Under the pieces are notes generated by a model that was given only the letters and a program-made list of their open reading frames with translations, searched no databases and was not told where the DNA came from. 64,000 nucleotides of DNA from UBA1941 sp046329555. Lineage in GTDB: Bacteria > Bacteroidota > Bacteroidia > Chitinophagales > LD1. The stretch covers positions 124,001-188,000 of the forward strand of contig JAXLUK010000002.1 in NCBI GenBank assembly GCA_046329555.1, in the 5' to 3' direction. Every line of letters starts with the position of its first letter. The first letter of the stretch is position 1. Position numbers and translations under genes: made by a program. This document shows, piece by piece, positions 45,275 through 52,660 of the stretch.

Positions 45275-45308
45275 ATAAAAAAACCGCCTCACGGTTACGC
45301 AAGACGGT
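45275..45308 (-). terminator. Terminator of the 156-residue exported protein gene
   Basis: On the minus strand ACCGTCTTGCG-TAAC-CGTGAGGCGGT forms an 11-bp stem with three G-T wobbles and a 4-base loop, followed by seven T. It lies about 20 bp after the stop at 45330 and separates that gene from nfu. Confidence 0.75.
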
Positions 45309-45329
45309 CATTGATTTTTGAACTCGTTT

Positions 45330-45800
45330 TTATCTTTGATTTTCAACGTATTCCACGGGCTCTATGTATTGAATACCAGAAAGCACCTGTGGTTCATACA
45401 CCTTGGATGTACCATCCTTAGCCACTACTTTGATGCGATAAAAGCAATCTAGATTAGCGGTAAAAGGTTTCTCATCACTGATACCGATGTAATTTTTACT
45501 GTTGTTGAGATGCTCGGCCACCTTTACGGTCTTGCAGGGCACAAACATGGATCCGTTCTGACTTTTCTCTATCACAACGGCATCTATTGAGCGCAAGCTT
45601 TTGGAATAAAGGTACATCATCACTTCATCGCCAATGCGCTCCATTTCGAAACTTACTTCATTAGCGGCCAACGGCTTAAACAGCCATTTCCCTTTCTGAG
45701 AAGCAATTACCGGTGCACTGGTAGAACCGGCCGGAACACCAGCGGTCAACATCGAAAATACAACGCTCAAAGAGGCCAGTGTAAAGATCCATTTTTTCAT
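45330..45800 (-). CDS. Exported protein of unknown function
   Basis: The protein has 156 residues with a signal peptide (MKKWIFTLASLSVVFSMLTA). The mature part looks like a single fibronectin/Ig-like beta-domain (VVIEKSQNGSMFVPCKTVKV, then YRIKVVAKDGTSKVYEPQVL), with two cysteines that could pair. I do not recognise a named family. It is monocistronic, with a terminator at 45275-45308. Confidence 0.65.
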   Translation of the reverse strand: MKKWIFTLASLSVVFSMLTAGVPAGSTSAPVIASQKGKWLFKPLAANEVSFEMERIGDEVMMYLYSKSLRSIDAVVIEKSQNGSMFVPCKTVKVAEHLNNSKNYIGISDEKPFTANLDCFYRIKVVAKDGTSKVYEPQVLSGIQYIEPVEYVENQR

Positions 45801-45881
45801 AATACAAGAATTTCTACCTGTATTACGGCGGTTTCGAATAAAGGTTACAGAAAAAATCTATTTAACCCCGAAAACAACAAT

Positions 45882-46532
45882 TTACTGATTGCCGTGCAAC
45901 TGAATATGCATCCGCACTGGATTCAGATAGTAGGCGTAACTGCCATTAAATGACGGACAGCAGTGGGCGTCATCCGCCTTGTACAACTGAAACTCCCCGT
46001 TAATAGAGTCACCATAAACCATGGTCGTAGTGCCGTCTAAATATTGATTGGTAACTTCCGGCAGGGTAGAATCGGTGGAGCGCTTCCGATTATATTCAAT
46101 CAGAATATTCTTCCGGATTTCTTCCATCAGATGGGCGTCTTCCTTTCCATCGGCGTAAATTAACTTGGCATAAGCCGGCGTTCCACCATTGTGACCACTG
46201 CAATTTTCGCTTTGGAAATACAGCAGCAACTCATTCTCTCCATCATCATTTAAATCAGTTTGAACGGTTGTTACATCGCGGTCGCTGGCCGGCCAGGCAT
46301 TATCCTGGTTCGGATTCTTAGCCTGCCATCCTCTAACAGAATCGCCGCCTGCTTCGCGGCACGGACTTCCCAGTTGCTTGCTGTCCAATAACTCTTTCTT
46401 CCATTTCGCTACAGCAACCGCTGGTTCAGGTAATGTACGCGCAGGTTCCTGCTCGTTACCATTGCCCGATGACAGATGACAACCCGAAAGGGGCAGCACA
46501 ATAAAAAGCCAAAAACGCACAGCTATTTTCAT
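45882..46532 (-). CDS. Lipoprotein of unknown function
   Basis: The protein has 216 residues with a lipobox (MKIAVRFWLFIVLPLSGC). A calcium-loop-like DLNDDGENELLLYFQSENCS at about 93-112 resembles FG-GAP or EF-hand style loops. Five further cysteines, two adjacent (DAHCCPSF), suggest a disulfide-bonded extracytoplasmic protein. No named family is recognised. It is divergent from the surA-like gene. Confidence 0.65.
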   Translation of the reverse strand: MKIAVRFWLFIVLPLSGCHLSSGNGNEQEPARTLPEPAVAVAKWKKELLDSKQLGSPCREAGGDSVRGWQAKNPNQDNAWPASDRDVTTVQTDLNDDGENELLLYFQSENCSGHNGGTPAYAKLIYADGKEDAHLMEEIRKNILIEYNRKRSTDSTLPEVTNQYLDGTTTMVYGDSINGEFQLYKADDAHCCPSFNGSYAYYLNPVRMHIQLHGNQ

Positions 46533-46578
46533 GAATTCGATGGCCTAAGATAATAATTCAATAAATTTCAACTTAGCG

Positions 46579-46607
46579 TTGAAGCGCCTCAGCCTTTCCT
46601 AAATTTC
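46579..46607 (+). promoter_or_regulatory. Candidate promoter of the surA-moxR unit
   Basis: A TTG at 46579-46581 is followed after 18 bases by TAAATTTC(G) at 46600-46607, a near match to the -33/-7 pattern. The leader would be about 45 bases. A weaker TATTTTG at 46640 is an alternative. Confidence 0.35.
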
Positions 46608-46656
46608 GCTAACAAGGCAACGCCTTCTTTCAAAATTCCTATTTTGTGCGCCTTCC

Positions 46657-48018
46657 ATGAGAGTGCTCGTTTGTTTTCTATGCTGCTGGTGTTTGCCGGC
46701 ACTGGCCCAAAAACCGGCCGTCGATAAAATTATTGCTGTTGTTGGCGATAATATCATTCTGCAATCAGAAGTTGAAGTACAGGTTCAACAACAGCTGGCC
46801 AATGGCGCTACGGTGATTACCGACACCAACGACCTGCGCTGCCGGATTTTTGACAATATGATGCTGGAGAAACTGTTTGTGGCACAGGCAACACTTGATT
46901 CACTGGTGGTTTCGCAGGAAGAAATTGATGCCGAATTAGATCGCCGGGTAAAGTACTTTATCAACCTGTTTGGTTCCAGAGAAAAACTGGAAGAATACAA
47001 TGGCAAGACCATTGCCGAATTGAAAGACGAATTTACAGATGATGTAAAAAGTCAGTTGCTGAGTGATAAGATGCGGGGCAAGGTGTTTCAGGGCATGAAG
47101 GTATCGCCAAAAGAAGTGACCGAATTCTTCAATAAAATTCCGAAAGACAGTATTCCTTACTTCAACAGCGAGGTGGAAATTGCGCAGATTGTGATGTTTC
47201 CCAAAGTGAGTGAAGCGCAGAAAGAACTCGCCCGCAAGAAACTGGAACGCATCAAGGGCGATATCGAAAAAGGCGCCGATTTCTCTACGCAGGCTATTTT
47301 ATATTCTGAAGACCCGGGATCAGCCAGCGATGGTGGTAACCTGGGTATTGTGGAACGGGGCGAACTGGTGCCTGAATTCGAAGCCGTGGCATTTAAACTA
47401 GATGAACATAAAATGAGTGATATAACCGAAACACCTTTCGGTTATCACTTGATTATGGTAGATGAAAAACGCGGCAACCGGTTAAAACTGCGCCATATCC
47501 TGATTAAGCCTAAATCGCTGCTGGCCGATATGGAAATGGTAAAAGACCGGATGGACTCCATTCAACATCAACTTTCTGTTGATAGCATGAGCTTCCGCGA
47601 AGCAGTAAAGTACTTCTCTGACGATGAAAACTCAAAAGGTTCCGGCGGTATGATGACCAATCCGAAAACCGGCAATACAGTTTTTGAGAAATCTGAGGTG
47701 GATGGCTCGCTCATTTTCACCATCGACAATTTAAAGGTTGGCCAGGTTTCTGCCGTATTGCCCTACACCACCATGGAACGCACTGGTGAGAAAAAAGATG
47801 GCTACCGCATCATCTTGCTCAAATCAGAAACACGTCCGCATAAAGCCAGTTTAGCCACTGACTATTCCCGCATTCAGGCCGCGGCCAAGAAGCGCAAAGA
47901 ACAGGAGGAACTGGCCAGGTGGATCGGCCTGAATAAAGATCATGCCTTTATTAAAATTGAAGCGCCATACGATGCCTGCAAGCAGGTGCAAAAATGGCTG
48001 AAACAAGAAAAGCAATAG
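46657..48018 (+). CDS. SurA-like periplasmic chaperone/peptidyl-prolyl isomerase
   Basis: The protein has 453 residues with a signal peptide (MRVLVCFLCCWCLPALAQ). A SurA N-terminal helical domain follows (VDKIIAVVGDNIILQSEVEV). There are two parvulin (PpiC) domains: about 170-275 (EIAQIVMFPKVSEAQKELAR, GGNLGIVERGELVPEFEAVA) and about 278-400 (LRHILIKPKSL, then GSGGMMTNPKTGN). SurA delivers outer-membrane proteins to the BAM complex. The MoxR ATPase gene starts 4 bp after its stop. Confidence 0.9.
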   Translation: MRVLVCFLCCWCLPALAQKPAVDKIIAVVGDNIILQSEVEVQVQQQLANGATVITDTNDLRCRIFDNMMLEKLFVAQATLDSLVVSQEEIDAELDRRVKYFINLFGSREKLEEYNGKTIAELKDEFTDDVKSQLLSDKMRGKVFQGMKVSPKEVTEFFNKIPKDSIPYFNSEVEIAQIVMFPKVSEAQKELARKKLERIKGDIEKGADFSTQAILYSEDPGSASDGGNLGIVERGELVPEFEAVAFKLDEHKMSDITETPFGYHLIMVDEKRGNRLKLRHILIKPKSLLADMEMVKDRMDSIQHQLSVDSMSFREAVKYFSDDENSKGSGGMMTNPKTGNTVFEKSEVDGSLIFTIDNLKVGQVSAVLPYTTMERTGEKKDGYRIILLKSETRPHKASLATDYSRIQAAAKKRKEQEELARWIGLNKDHAFIKIEAPYDACKQVQKWLKQEKQ

Positions 48019-48021
48019 TTC

Positions 48022-48981
48022 ATGTATCAATCAGATGTAGAAGCGCTGGATGCGTTTGCGCAGCGCTATAAGGAATTGAAAGCCGAAATCGGCAAGGTGA
48101 TTGTTGGTCAGGAAGCGGTAGTATCCAATATCCTGATTTCTATTTTTTGCGATGGTCACTCGCTCTTGGTTGGCGTGCCCGGCTTGGCCAAAACCCTCAC
48201 CGTGCAAACCATTGCGCGCATCCTGGATTTAAGTTTCAGCCGCATCCAGTTTACGCCCGATTTGATGCCCTCCGATATCATCGGTTCCGAAATTTTAGAT
48301 GAAACGCGGAATTTTAAATTCAACCGCGGACCCATTTTCTCCAACATTATTCTGGCCGATGAAATTAACCGTACGCCGCCGAAAACACAGTCGGCACTGC
48401 TGGAAGCCATGCAGGAACGCAGCGTTACGGTGGCGGGGCACAAGCACTCGCTGGATTTGCCCTTTTTTGTATTAGCCACACAAAACCCCATTGAACAGGA
48501 AGGAACGTATCCGCTGCCGGAAGCGCAGCTCGACCGCTTCATGTTTTCTATTCACCTGGATTACCCCAGTCTGGAAGAAGAAATCAATGTAGTGAAATCA
48601 ACTACCTCAGGCGTGAAAGTTGATTTGCAGAAGCGTTTATCGGGTCAGGAAATTTTGTTTTTCCAGCAGTTGATGCGTAAAATTCCGATTGCTGATAATG
48701 TTTTGGAATATGCGGTTCGGCTGGCTGCAAAAACGCGTCCGAATCGCCCTGATTCGTTGCCCATGGTGAACAATTACATCGGCTGGGGTGCTGGTCCGCG
48801 TGCCTCGCAATATTTGGTATTAGGAGCGAAATGTCATGCCGCAACCCGGGGCAAGTATTCGCCGGACATTGACGATGTGAAAGCGGTTGCGCTGCCTATT
48901 TTACGCCACCGCGTATTCAAGAATTACAAGGCCGAAGCCGAGGGACTCAGCATTGAAAAAATCATCGGCGATTTGCTGTAA
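48022..48981 (+). CDS. MoxR family AAA+ ATPase
   Basis: The protein has 319 residues: Walker A GVPGLAKTLTVQTIA at about 52-66, Walker B IILADEINRTPPKTQSALLE at about 108-127, sensor ATQNPIEQEGTYPLPEAQLD at about 151-170, and the MoxR C-terminal lid. MoxR proteins act as chaperones for the assembly of multi-subunit enzymes or for extracytoplasmic VWA proteins. The usual downstream DUF58/VWA genes are missing; the coding run ends here and an accessory island begins. Confidence 0.93.
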   Translation: MYQSDVEALDAFAQRYKELKAEIGKVIVGQEAVVSNILISIFCDGHSLLVGVPGLAKTLTVQTIARILDLSFSRIQFTPDLMPSDIIGSEILDETRNFKFNRGPIFSNIILADEINRTPPKTQSALLEAMQERSVTVAGHKHSLDLPFFVLATQNPIEQEGTYPLPEAQLDRFMFSIHLDYPSLEEEINVVKSTTSGVKVDLQKRLSGQEILFFQQLMRKIPIADNVLEYAVRLAAKTRPNRPDSLPMVNNYIGWGAGPRASQYLVLGAKCHAATRGKYSPDIDDVKAVALPILRHRVFKNYKAEAEGLSIEKIIGDLL

Positions 48982-49428
48982 AGCATAGCCGTTTTGCAGA
49001 AAGAAATTGCGGTATGGAAGTGCGCTATGCTCAACAATTGAAAGCGCTGCGTTCCGAACATCCAATTGTAGTACCGGTTGATTAGATGATGATGGCGGCT
49101 GCCTTCGCTGCGCTGCGGCACCGTGCTGCTACAGGGTACGCTTCGCTTCCGCCCGCCACGCCTTCGGCTGGCGGGCCGCTCGCTGTGCTCGCGCCTTACG
49201 CATCACTGCCGCGCGATGGGCACCGGGGCGCATAACCGCACCAGCGCCCCGCATACAACGCGAACGTTCAACCCATCAACCATTCGATATTTCAATATCG
49301 TACGGTATAAAAAAGTCCTGCTTTCATATGCCTGTATGGATTGTCTAAAACATGCAGCCAGAAAACCCAATCGACGTAGTTGCACCGATTTAGATTTACC
49401 AAACCAATTAGCATGACAAAATCGCCTA
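48982..49428. other. Intergenic island segment with inverted repeats and no supported gene
   Basis: This 447-bp stretch follows moxR. A 24-codon frame (49014-49085, MEVRYAQQLKALRSEHPIVV) may be a gene remnant or chance. Positions 49090-49260 are strikingly GC-rich and rich in hairpins (separate entry). Positions 49285-49300 hold a perfect inverted repeat CGATATT-TC-AATATCG. An open frame at 49123-49416 is arginine-rich, has no domain and runs straight through the hairpins, so I do not call it. Confidence 0.5.
49090..49260. repeat. GC-rich hairpin patch (REP-like)
   Basis: The composition jumps well above that of the surroundings. GCCCGCCA (49151-49158) pairs with TGGCGGGC (49169-49176); inside them GCC-TTC-GGC extends the stem, giving an 11-bp hairpin with a single bulged base. 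A second perfect inverted repeat is CGGGGCGC (49224-49231) with GCGCCCCG (49244-49251). Phrases such as CTTCGCTGCGCTGCGG look like degenerate short repeats. The type is that of interspersed extragenic palindromes. Confidence 0.55.
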
Positions 49429-51006
49429 TTACTGAATAACTACTCTTCCAACATAGGTGTTGCCTGCCTGCCGCACCTCCACCATATAAGTGCCTCTACT
49501 AATTTCACCCAAATGAATAGGGTTGACGGCTTGTTTAACTACGCGAACTACGGCTCCGCCTTCATCTACCAACTTAATAGAAGCTTCTTCTGAAATGGCA
49601 TCCCCGTTGGGCAACTGTATGGTAAACGTACCATGGTTTGGACTGGCGAAAATACGCAATTCGCCTATGGTTTGCTTTGGCGTTTCACGAATGCCATTGA
49701 CTTGAGCTAGTTTGGCGAGAAAAAAATCTGAACCTTGGTTTACATCAACATGCAGATTATATGAACCAAAATGGTTGTCACCCGGATTAAGGCTACCCGT
49801 AAAATATACGGCACCTTGTGCATCTACGGCAAAGTCCCGGTAATCAGCAAAAGGCAGTGCCACTAATCCCTTGCACACGCCATTCGTATCAAACCGTGCC
49901 ACGAAATGATCAACAGCGCCAGGTTTTGTTTGAGTAGATGTTATAGTAAATCCGTCAACTGTAAACTGTCCCAGAAAGGCTGCGTACATGAAAATTTCAC
50001 CATTAGCGGCCATAACCATCGGACCTCCCGAAACAATGTTGGTTGAGCTTAAAATCCTACTCCAAGCCACATGACGATTTGAATCCAATTTTACCAGATA
50101 AAAGTTGGTAGCTGTACCAGAAATATGTCGTAATGAGTCATCGCTGAAAGCAATGCTAGAATCAATATTCCCAGCGAAGTACATACTCGATTTTGAATCG
50201 ATTAAAAAATTAATGTTGGCATCATTGATGGGCATCGACCATTTCAAGGAACCATTGCTTTGCAATGCGCAAAATATAGTTTGAACCGGAAATGCACTAG
50301 GTAAAAAAGGAACTAATTGAGACTGTAGGGTATCGAATGTAAATGCAGAGTCATTAGCCATGAAGCAATAGAGCGTGTTATTCGCATACTGCATGGCGCC
50401 ATAAGCGTTATTTGCGCCATTGCTATTTTTCATCCACTTAACTTTACCATTTCCATTAACGTGCGCAATAACATGCTCCGACCAATTAAACCCGGGCCGT
50501 CTAACACAAAAAGTGTCTATACACGGTCCGTCATAATTCGCACCTCCATATACGTAAACCCCATTGGAGTCGTCAGGAAAGACCTTCGTTGCGTAAATGA
50601 AGTTTTTGAATTTTTTTGTGACATGTAATGCTGTATCGTACGTCGATAAAAACAAAGAAGTGTCATCGGATCCCGTGAAATAGATATTGCCTTTTTGCAT
50701 CTCCATGGAAATGGCGTAGGTAGAACTACCGAAAAATGGAAAGTTGAATGGCGATCCTCCAATCAGTTGGCCGGTATTCGTAAATTTTGCTAACAGTAAT
50801 CCCTTTTTGACATAACTATTATTCCATAGATGTAATGAATCGTTGTAGGAAATAGTAGCATAAATATTACCCACGCTGTCAACACTCACTGACTTACCTT
50901 TTCCATCACCGGACTTTCCTTGAATAGCCCATTGCCATTGCCCAAGTGCAGCAGCGTGAATAAACAGAAAGAAAACAATCTGTATTGCCAAAAACCTGTT
51001 TCTCAT
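49429..51006 (-). CDS. Secreted beta-propeller (SBBP-like) protein with a T9SS type A sorting domain
   Basis: The protein has 525 residues with a signal peptide (MRNRFLAIQIVFFLFIHAAA). Repeated blades have the pattern GNIYxTxxY / FLAKFDTNG (for example VDSVGNIYATISYNDS, AVDAQGAVYFTGSLNPGD), as in SBBP/beta-propeller repeats, at about residues 25-430. The C-terminus (GELRIFASPNHGTFTIQLPN to the end) is a type A sorting domain. It should be exported by the T9SS. The gene stands alone between a GC-rich hairpin patch and a palindrome array, so it may be an accessory gene. Confidence 0.85.
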   Translation of the reverse strand: MRNRFLAIQIVFFLFIHAAALGQWQWAIQGKSGDGKGKSVSVDSVGNIYATISYNDSLHLWNNSYVKKGLLLAKFTNTGQLIGGSPFNFPFFGSSTYAISMEMQKGNIYFTGSDDTSLFLSTYDTALHVTKKFKNFIYATKVFPDDSNGVYVYGGANYDGPCIDTFCVRRPGFNWSEHVIAHVNGNGKVKWMKNSNGANNAYGAMQYANNTLYCFMANDSAFTFDTLQSQLVPFLPSAFPVQTIFCALQSNGSLKWSMPINDANINFLIDSKSSMYFAGNIDSSIAFSDDSLRHISGTATNFYLVKLDSNRHVAWSRILSSTNIVSGGPMVMAANGEIFMYAAFLGQFTVDGFTITSTQTKPGAVDHFVARFDTNGVCKGLVALPFADYRDFAVDAQGAVYFTGSLNPGDNHFGSYNLHVDVNQGSDFFLAKLAQVNGIRETPKQTIGELRIFASPNHGTFTIQLPNGDAISEEASIKLVDEGGAVVRVVKQAVNPIHLGEISRGTYMVEVRQAGNTYVGRVVIQ

Positions 51007-51210
51007 AAACTTTCCTTAACTAATTTAAAAAAGTATTGATTGTTCGTGGTTTTACAACTAACCTGATAAACACCTGATGCTCATTTTCTACATTAATATT
51101 TCCCCCTGATCAATTAATCGCCAGAATGCCGCCATCCCCATCACATCGGTAACAGCAACAGTGATATTTGAATTTAGAACAGCGGAACCATCAAGCGCAA
51201 ACATGGCCCA
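51007..51210. other. Intergenic segment upstream of the repeat array
   Basis: AT-rich sequence upstream of the beta-propeller gene, probably holding its promoter, though no perfect -7 box was found. A minus-strand frame at about 51095-51205 (ALDGSAVLNSNITVAVTDVM) has a protein-like composition without a supported start or domain. It may be a gene remnant. Confidence 0.3.
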
Positions 51211-51249
51211 CCACACGCAGTGGCACCTAAAATGCGCGAGGTGGCGAAG
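51211..51249. repeat. 39-bp direct repeat, left copy, bordering the palindrome array
   Basis: The copy begins CCACACGCAGTGGCACCTAA and ends GAGGTGGCGAAG. It is identical in 38 of 39 bases to the copy at 52449-52487 in the same orientation, 1238 bp away. The two copies enclose the whole palindrome array. Confidence 0.85.
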
Positions 51250-51263
51250 GCTTCCTATTACCA

Positions 51264-51385
51264 ATCCCGTAGGGATCGCATCGCTGCATCGCAATGACTG
51301 ATGCGATTAATTTAATCGTTATGCATAACGCGGAAAATTATTCCATAGGCGGCACAATTTCGTTTTATGCGACCCCTACGGGGTC
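51264..51385. repeat. Palindromic module, copy 1 (122 bp)
   Basis: Two 19-bp palindromes in opposite orientation (51263-51281 and 51367-51385, 16 of 19 bases matching as terminal inverted repeats) enclose a core with ATCGCA...TGCGAT, CGATTAATTTAATCG (51304-51318) and a perfect 14-bp palindrome CGTTATGCATAACG (51317-51330). The distance between the start of ATCCC and the start of GACCCC is 107 bp, as in the other copies. Confidence 0.85.
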
Positions 51386-51412
51386 AGGTTATATTTCCGC
51401 TTAATGTTACCG

Positions 51413-51533
51413 ATCCCGTGGGTATCGCATCGCTGCATCTCAATGATTGATGCGATTAATTTAATCGTTATGCATAACGCGGAAAATTATTACATAGGCG
51501 GCGCAATTTCGTTTTATGCGACCCCTACGGGTC
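51413..51533. repeat. Palindromic module, copy 2 (121 bp)
   Basis: Same layout as copy 1 with the 107-bp spacing kept. The perfect palindrome CGTTATGCATAACG is at 51466-51479. The left palindrome carries a GTGGGT variant and the right one has lost one G. Confidence 0.85.
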
Positions 51534-51559
51534 GTAAAACAAACGCTTCCGGGGGAGCT

Positions 51560-51955
51560 ACAGATATATGACCCCTACGGGGTCAGGTTAGATTCCCGTT
51601 TCGTGTTTCCAATCCCGTAGGGATCGCATCTCGGTAACCCGACAGATATATGACCCCTACGGGGTCAGGTTATATTTCCGCTTAATGTTACCGATCCCGG
51701 AGGGATCGCAACGCTGCATCGCAATGATTGATGCGATTAATTTAATCGTTATGCATAACGCGGAAAATTATTCCATAGGCGGCGCAATTTCGTTTTATGC
51801 GACCCCTACGGGGTCGTAATACAAAACGCTTCCGGGGGAGCTACAGATATATGACCCCTACGGGGTCAGGTTATGTTTCCGCTTAATATTACCAATCTCG
51901 TGGGTATCGCATCTCGTTAACCCGACAGATATATGACCCCTACGGGGTCAGGTTA
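51560..51955. repeat. Four exact 31-bp repeats containing the palindrome
   Basis: The 31-bp unit starts ACAGATATATGACCCCTACG and ends GGGTCAGGTTA. It is present without mismatch at 51560-51590, 51642-51672, 51843-51873 and 51925-51955. Between copies are short linkers that usually contain a forward palindrome or part of a 122-bp module. Confidence 0.85.
51694..51815. repeat. Palindromic module, copy 3 (122 bp)
   Basis: Same layout and the same 107-bp spacing. The perfect palindrome CGTTATGCATAACG is at 51747-51760. The left palindrome is GATCCCGGAGGGATC. Confidence 0.85.
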
Positions 51956-51970
51956 GATTCCCGTTTCGTG

Positions 51971-52342
51971 TTACCGATCCCGTGGGTATCGCATCGCCGT
52001 AGCCTACGTGAACGATCATTCGAAATTCGGATTCGATGTCCGATGGTTCGATATTCGATGTTGGAAAAATATGAATCACAGATTTTAAAATTGGCGTTAA
52101 CGATGACTTCCCTTAACGAGTGATGCTTAAAAGAATGCCGCTCATCAGGCTTCTTGTTACCGATCCCGGAGGGATCGCATCGCTGTAGCCTACGTGAACG
52201 ATCATTCGAAATTCGGATTCGATGTTCGATGGTTCGATATTGGATGTTGGGAAAATATGAATCACAGATTTTAAAATTGGCGTTTACGATGATTTCCCTT
52301 AACGAGTGATGCTTAAAAGAATGCAGCTCATCAGGCTTCTTG
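51971..52342. repeat. Two tandem 186-bp direct repeats plus a truncated third
   Basis: Copies lie at 51971-52156 and 52157-52342, with a truncated third from 52343. Each begins TTACCGATCCCG with the palindrome and continues with a TTCGAT-rich stretch (GGATTCGATGTTCGATGGTT in copy 2) and a conserved AT-rich tail. The copies differ at only about a dozen positions. The period of 186 is a multiple of three, which keeps a minus-strand frame open by chance or design. Confidence 0.85.
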
Positions 52343-52448
52343 TTACCGATCCCGGAGGGATCGCATGGCTGTAGCCCGATGATGCGCCAGCCAACGACCC
52401 CGTAGGGGTCGCATGTTTGGGAATGTTCCATTTTGCTGTCAATGGCAG

Positions 52449-52487
52449 CCACACGCAGTGGCGCCTAAAATGCGCGAGGTGGCGAAG
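52449..52487. repeat. 39-bp direct repeat, right copy
   Basis: Right border of the array; 38 of 39 bases match the copy at 51211-51249. Confidence 0.85.
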
Positions 52488-52489
52488 TG

Positions 52490-52640
52490 GAAAGCCCACA
52501 GCGCACGAGGTACGAGTGCGCGAGGACTTGCAACGAAGCAACCGACCCCGAAGGCAGCGAAGTCTCTTGTTGCTTCAGCGCCATGATGCGCTGCCGAAGG
52601 GGGCGCGCCCAAATAACGAGCCCCTAACACCTTGTCAACT
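52490..52640. other. GC-rich structured segment upstream of purN
   Basis: GAAGCAA pairs with TTGCTTC about 30 bases later, and CAGCGC-CATGAT-GCGCTG forms a 6-bp hairpin. The composition resembles the patch at 49090-49260. It may be an extragenic palindrome or a structured leader of purN. No gene is seen. Confidence 0.4.
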
Positions 52641-52660
52641 TTTTCCCCATCTTTCACGCC

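Larger units (their letters stand above)
51263..52414. repeat. Array of 16 copies of a 19-bp imperfect palindrome (REPIN/MITE-like)
   Basis: The unit is close to GAYCCCGKAGGGRTCGCAT. Plus-orientation copies start at 51263, 51412, 51611, 51693, 51893, 51976, 52162, 52348 and 52396. Reverse-orientation copies (ATGCGACCCCTACGGGGTC or ATATGACC...) start at 51367, 51516, 51566, 51648, 51849 and 51931, plus 51797. They are built into longer repeats listed separately. No transposase or other convincing gene lies inside. Confidence 0.85.

Noticed and set aside
49014..49085. 24-codon frame after moxR as a small protein gene
   Set aside because: There is no signal, domain or promoter support; a remnant or chance frame is as likely.
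49123..49416. 97-codon plus-strand frame after moxR
   Set aside because: It runs through strong GC-rich hairpins, is arginine-rich with no domain, and has no promoter or ribosome-site support.
51940..52452. 170-codon minus-strand open frame across the 186-bp repeats
   Set aside because: It is created by the repeat period, contains the palindromes, lacks a signal, domain or start context, and is explained by the repeat structure.
51211..52487. CRISPR array
   Set aside because: Repeats are palindromic, occur in both orientations and at irregular distances, spacers are themselves repeated, and no cas gene is present.
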